This document shows positions 60,211 through 64,000 of a DNA stretch of 64,000 bases, piece by piece. A program made the position numbers and the translations under genes. The first letter of the stretch is position 1; each line of letters begins with the position of its first letter. The notes under the pieces are model-generated. The model was given only the letters and a program-made list of their open reading frames with translations, was not told where the DNA came from and made no database searches. Source of the DNA: Pollutibacter sp044225015 (GTDB lineage: Bacteria; Bacteroidota; Bacteroidia; Chitinophagales; Chitinophagaceae); contig JBGAJG010000006.1 of the NCBI GenBank assembly GCA_044225015.1, positions 186,001 through 250,000 on the forward strand. Reading direction: 5' to 3'.

Positions 60211-61491
60211 GTGAAATTAAACTATATTTTTGAGACCAAATCTTACCTAGCATTGGCGATAGCTGTTTTCATTGCCTATACCATTTTATTCTCGTGGATT
60301 CTGCAAAAGATGTCTTTTGTAAAGAAAGCAGGGATCCCATCGGCCTATATCATTTTTTTCTTCCTGCTGAAACTGGCAGCCGGCGTGGCTTATGGCTACA
60401 TCCATTTCAACGCTCCTGATCATGTGGGCATAACGGATACCTGGAAATTTTTTTACCAGGGACGTGAAGAAACAGCTATGATCCTGAAAGATCCCTCCGT
60501 CATCTTCCGGGATATCATTCCCAGGGATGTACCGTACGATGTTGACAAAGTGTTCTCCACCCAGAATAGTTACTGGAACGATGTAAAGCATGAACTGATG
60601 GTGAAACTGGCAGCCATCCTTAACCTCTTCAGCGGATCTAACTATTATGTAAATGTGGTCTGGTATAATTTCCTTACCATGGCCGGACCCGTGTTTCTCT
60701 ATCGCATGCTCAAAGAACAGGTTCATGGTTCCCGGCTTACTTATATCATCGCTTTCCTGATTCCATCCCAGGTGTTCTGGTGCAGCGGTTTTCACAAAGA
60801 AGGTATCCTTTTCACCGCGCTTGCTATCACAGTATATATATTATATCGATGGTTACGCAAGGAAACCATACGGCCAAAAATGATCATGGCCACCCTGTTC
60901 TCCCTGTTGATGATCCTGTTGTTGCGCAGCAACCTCCTCATGCCCTTGATGCCCGTTGCCGCTGGTGCCGTAATGATTCGTTTTGTTCCCGCAAAACCAA
61001 TACTGATCATGACCGCAACCTGCCTGGTGGGTCTGCTGGCATTTTTCCTTTCTCCCCTCGCCGGTATTGACCTTCCGGGAATTGTGGCAGACAGGCAGCA
61101 CGAATTCATTGCCCTGGGCGGCCGCACCGCCGTTCCCGTTACGCCCCTTGAACCCAGCTTTACCGGATTTCTGCACCACCTCCCCTCAGCCCTCACCACT
61201 GCGTTCCTCAGGCCCTTTCCCGGAACAGGCGGACTCAGCTATCTGCCTTTTGCACTGGAGAATCTGGTTCTGCTGATCCTCTTTACCTACACCGCCTGGA
61301 TAGCCAGAAAAAATGCCGCTGCTTCATCCATTGCCATTATTATGATCACGCTTGCATTACTGAACTGCCTGATGATTGGCTACACCGTTCCCAATGTGGG
61401 CGCGGTGATCCGGTATAAAAGTGTTACTACACCGTTTTGGGCGGCAGCGTTGGGGGTGTGGTGGGCGGGGGCTAAGGCATGGAGGCATTGA
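60211..61491 (+). CDS. Polytopic membrane protein of unknown function
   Basis: 426 aa, about ten to eleven membrane helices (for example LALAIAVFIAYTILFSW, ATLFSLLMILLLRS, LIMTATCLVGLLAFFLSPL). A hydrophilic loop after helix 3 (about 70-130) contains PRDVPYDVDKVFSTQNSYWND. Layout is like O-antigen or exopolysaccharide polymerase/flippase-type or PMT-like proteins, but no family motif is visible. Starts with GTG, only 21 nt from the divergent glycosyltransferase start. The last residues KAWRH and stop are encoded by a tandem array. Confidence 0.7.
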   Translation: MKLNYIFETKSYLALAIAVFIAYTILFSWILQKMSFVKKAGIPSAYIIFFFLLKLAAGVAYGYIHFNAPDHVGITDTWKFFYQGREETAMILKDPSVIFRDIIPRDVPYDVDKVFSTQNSYWNDVKHELMVKLAAILNLFSGSNYYVNVVWYNFLTMAGPVFLYRMLKEQVHGSRLTYIIAFLIPSQVFWCSGFHKEGILFTALAITVYILYRWLRKETIRPKMIMATLFSLLMILLLRSNLLMPLMPVAAGAVMIRFVPAKPILIMTATCLVGLLAFFLSPLAGIDLPGIVADRQHEFIALGGRTAVPVTPLEPSFTGFLHHLPSALTTAFLRPFPGTGGLSYLPFALENLVLLILFTYTAWIARKNAAASSIAIIMITLALLNCLMIGYTVPNVGAVIRYKSVTTPFWAAALGVWWAGAKAWRH

Positions 61492-61570
61492 GGCATTGAG
61501 GCATTGAGGCATGGAGGCATTGAGGCATTGAGGCATTGAGGCATTGAGGCATTGAGGCATTGAGGCATTA
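61473..61570. repeat. Longest GGCATTGA tandem array (about 12 units)
   Basis: GGCATGGA, GGCATTGA (x3), GGCATGGA, GGCATTGA (x6), GGCATTAG: period 8 nt, nearly perfect. It begins inside the end of the membrane protein gene and gives that gene its stop (TGA). Confidence 0.9.
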
Positions 61571-61756
61571 GGGTAATACAAATAACACTTTTTTATAATG
61601 TAGGTTATTATTGCAGGTAACCCATCGATTTAGCTTATTTCTTTGCAATTTTCTCAACTTTTATCCCCATCGGTCATAAAAACATAATTTATGAACGGAT
61701 TTTTTTAAAAAATCTGGACGAAATGCTGCAAATTTGTGCTTCTTAAAATTCACAAC
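61571..61756. other. Upstream region of glutamine synthetase III
   Basis: AT-rich 186 nt with TATTTCTTTG and AAATTTGTG stretches, none a clean promoter match, and a small AT dyad GATTTTTTT/AAAAAATC near 61700. Nothing else seen. Confidence 0.4.
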
Positions 61757-63946
61757 ATGCAGTCGTTACGTTTCAAAGCTATTGACAACCTTACTGCGGG
61801 TGCAGAACCACCGGTTCCTGTTACCAAGCGGATCACCGCTTTATTCGGTGAGAATGTATTTTCCCTAAAGACCGCCAGGGAATACCTGAGCGATGAGGCT
61901 TACAAAAGCCTGCTGAGTTCCATGAAGAGTGGTCACAAGATTGACCGTACCATGGCCAGCCAGATCGCCGCGGGTATCCGCAAATGGGCAGAAGCCAAAG
62001 GTGTGACTCACTTCACGCACTGGTTCCAGCCACTGACCGGTACTTCAGCAGAGAAGCACGACTCATTCTTTACCCTGAAATCAGATGGCACACCCCTGGA
62101 ACAATTTGAAGCCGATGCACTGGTTCAACAGGAGCCTGACGCGTCATCCTTCCCCAGCGGAGGCCTGCGCGCCACATTTGAAGCAAGGGGCTACACTGCA
62201 TGGGATCCCAACTCTCCCGCATTCATCATGGAGACCGGCCAGGGCAGCACACTCTGCATCCCTACCATCTTCGTATCATACACCGGTGAATCTTTGGACT
62301 ATAAAGCACCATTGCTGAAATCCATTGATGCGCTGAATAAGGCTGCTGTTGAAGTTTGTAATTACTTCGACAGGAACGTAACCCAGGTATATGCTACCCT
62401 TGGTTGGGAGCAGGAATATTTTGTGATTGATGAAGGACTGGCCAATGCCCGCCCTGATATCATCATGACAGGCCGTACGGTATTTGGCCATGCACCTGCA
62501 AAGGGCCAGCAGCTGGAAGACCACTACTTCGGTTCCATTCCTGAGCGCGTGTATGCGTTCATGAGGGATTTTGAAAACGAAGCCTATAAACTCGGCATTC
62601 CGCTGCGCACACGCCATAATGAAGTGGCTCCTGCACAGTTTGAGTGCGCTCCCATTTTTGAAGAACTGAACCTGGCCGTGGATCACAACACCCTGCTCAT
62701 GGATGTGATGACCCGCGTGGCTAAGCGTCATAAACTGAAAGTGCTGCTGCACGAGAAACCTTTCGCGGGTATCAACGGTAGCGGTAAGCACAACAACTGG
62801 TCTATGGCTACCAACACCGGCGTTAACCTGCTGGCTCCTGGTAAGACACCTAAGACCAACCTCATGTTCCTCGCGTTCTTTGTGAACACCATCAAGGCGG
62901 TGCACGACCATGCAGACCTCCTCCGCTCCGCCATCGCTTCTGCAGGTAATGATCACCGTTTGGGTGCCAACGAAGCACCTCCTGCGATCATCTCTGCTTA
63001 CATCGGCCAGTTCCTGACCAAGGTGCTGAACGAAGTGGAAAGTCGCGTGGGTGATAAGTTTGACGAGCAGGACGAAGTGATGCTGAAACTGGATATCCAT
63101 AAGAGCATTCCTGAACTGTTGCTGGATAACACAGACCGTAACAGGACCTCTCCTTTTGCCTTCACCGGTAATAAGTTTGAGTTCCGCGCCGTAGGTTCTG
63201 AAGCCAACTGCGCCAACCCCATGACCGTATTGAACACCATCATGGCTGAAACCCTGGCTGCATTTAAATCAGAGGTTGACGCCCTGATTGAGAAAGGCGA
63301 CAAGAAAGAAGTTGCTGTAATGCAGGTGATCAAGAAATACATCAAGGAAGCCAAGAAGGTATTGTTTGAAGGCGATGGTTATAGCGAAGAATGGCAGAAC
63401 GAAGCGGCCAAGCGTGGCCTGCCCAACGTGAAGACCACTCCGCTGGCACTGGATGCAATGGTTACTGCAAAAGCAAAATCCTTGTTTGAAAGGCATAAAA
63501 TTTATACCCATCCTGAACTGGAGGCACGCCACGAGATTGAGCTGGAGAAATACATCAAACGCGTACAGATTGAAGGCCGCGTGGTGGGCGATCTTGCCGG
63601 TAACCACATCCTCCCTGCATCTATCCGCTACCAGAATGTGCTGATCCAGAACATCAAGGGCCTGAAAGAAATTGGTGTTGACGCGAAGTCTTATAAGGCG
63701 CAGCTCAATGTGCTGAATGAGATCTCTGAGCACATCAATAAAGTTCAATCCCTCGTGGGCGAGATGACTGAAGCCCGCAAGGCCGCCAATGCGCTGAGCC
63801 ATTCCAGGGACAAGGCCATCGCCTACTGCGAGAAGGTGAAGCCTTATTTCGATGAGATCCGCTACAGCGTTGACAAGCTGGAGTTGCTGGTGGACGACAG
63901 CTCATGGGAACTACCGAAATACCGAGAGATTCTCTTTTTGAGATAA
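61757..63946 (+). CDS. glnN: Glutamine synthetase, type III
   Basis: 729 aa from ATG 61757 (MQSLRFKAIDNL). ATP-dependent ammonium assimilation into glutamine; the GSIII form is common in Bacteroidota. Hallmarks: THWFQPLTGTSAEKHDSF, FPSGGLRATFEARGYTAWDP, LGWEQEYFVID, RHNEVAPAQFECAP, FAGINGSGKHNNWS, GNDHRLGANEAPPAI. The last codons are mirrored by an inverted copy after the terminator. Confidence 0.97.
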   Translation: MQSLRFKAIDNLTAGAEPPVPVTKRITALFGENVFSLKTAREYLSDEAYKSLLSSMKSGHKIDRTMASQIAAGIRKWAEAKGVTHFTHWFQPLTGTSAEKHDSFFTLKSDGTPLEQFEADALVQQEPDASSFPSGGLRATFEARGYTAWDPNSPAFIMETGQGSTLCIPTIFVSYTGESLDYKAPLLKSIDALNKAAVEVCNYFDRNVTQVYATLGWEQEYFVIDEGLANARPDIIMTGRTVFGHAPAKGQQLEDHYFGSIPERVYAFMRDFENEAYKLGIPLRTRHNEVAPAQFECAPIFEELNLAVDHNTLLMDVMTRVAKRHKLKVLLHEKPFAGINGSGKHNNWSMATNTGVNLLAPGKTPKTNLMFLAFFVNTIKAVHDHADLLRSAIASAGNDHRLGANEAPPAIISAYIGQFLTKVLNEVESRVGDKFDEQDEVMLKLDIHKSIPELLLDNTDRNRTSPFAFTGNKFEFRAVGSEANCANPMTVLNTIMAETLAAFKSEVDALIEKGDKKEVAVMQVIKKYIKEAKKVLFEGDGYSEEWQNEAAKRGLPNVKTTPLALDAMVTAKAKSLFERHKIYTHPELEARHEIELEKYIKRVQIEGRVVGDLAGNHILPASIRYQNVLIQNIKGLKEIGVDAKSYKAQLNVLNEISEHINKVQSLVGEMTEARKAANALSHSRDKAIAYCEKVKPYFDEIRYSVDKLELLVDDSSWELPKYREILFLR

Positions 63947-64000
63947 AAAAATTAGCCCGGCTTTCGCCGGGCTTTTTTTTATCTCAAAAGAGAATCTCTT
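63925..64000 (+). terminator. glnN terminator within a quasi-palindrome that reaches into the gene
   Basis: Core AGCCCGGC/GCCGGGCT, loop TTTC, then eight T. Outer arms: 63925-63943, the last six codons plus, and 63982-64000, inverted and differing by one T. The right arm runs to the window end, so the full length is unknown. Confidence 0.9.

Noticed and set aside
61473..61570. Possible CRISPR array
   Set aside because: The unit is 8 nt with no spacers; no cas genes are nearby.

Overview
The window reads as the chromosome of a Bacteroidota bacterium, most likely order Chitinophagales. The reasons are several proteins with type IX secretion (T9SS) C-terminal sorting domains, a glutamine synthetase of type III, a DUF5916 protein, CarboxypepD_reg-like and GLPGLI-like secreted proteins, promoters of the phylum type (TTTG, about 19-20 nt, TAnnTTTG), and almost no Shine-Dalgarno sequences. 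I see no rRNA, tRNA, CRISPR array, insertion sequence, phage or plasmid function. Assignment below phylum is inference.

Layout. 1-8.4 kb: the end of a DUF5916 protein, proline dehydrogenase, a short-chain dehydrogenase divergent from a photolyase/cryptochrome-like protein, a dipeptide epimerase and acyl-CoA thioesterase pair, and a secreted protein with a PlsC-type acyltransferase. 8.5-12.5 kb: two tandem paralogous T9SS cargo proteins. 12.6-23 kb: HAD phosphatase, ribosomal protein S1, a DinB-like protein, a lipoprotein, an acyltransferase-3 membrane protein, an exported PLP enzyme, a flavoprotein, an M20 peptidase and a second HAD phosphatase. 23-35.4 kb (all leftward): the S10-spc ribosomal supercluster from rpsJ to secY and map. 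35.6-43.1 kb: fusA, then a 1386-aa repeat-rich T9SS protein, then rpsG-rpsL. 43.2-50.9 kb: ilvE, an unknown gene with rdgB, an ECF sigma factor and its probable membrane anti-sigma factor, aroE with a ComA-family enzyme, a TPR protein and small secreted proteins. 50.9-64 kb: yidC, pyrG, a further T9SS protein, proC, purL, a glycosyltransferase divergent from a polytopic membrane protein, and glutamine synthetase III.

Most genes are housekeeping: translation (S1, EF-G, 24 other ribosomal proteins), protein export and insertion (SecY, YidC, Map), nitrogen and nucleotide metabolism (GSIII, PurL, PyrG, RdgB), and amino acids (IlvE, AroE, ProC, PRODH). Three parts of the non-coding sequence stand out. 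(1) A family of short tandem arrays with a period near 8 nt (GCATTGAG, GCGGTAAT, GTGGCAAT and variants) lies in many intergenic gaps, often right upstream of promoters, and in two cases supplies the last codons and stop of a gene. (2) Terminators of fusA and glutamine synthetase III sit in longer quasi-palindromes that copy, in inverted form, the last codons of the gene itself. (3) Dyads overlap the core promoters of rpsL, rpsJ and a lipoprotein gene. The most notable protein is a photolyase-like protein whose family normally carries a 4Fe-4S cluster but which lacks the cluster cysteines. I did not find a clear new multi-gene defence or biosynthetic system.
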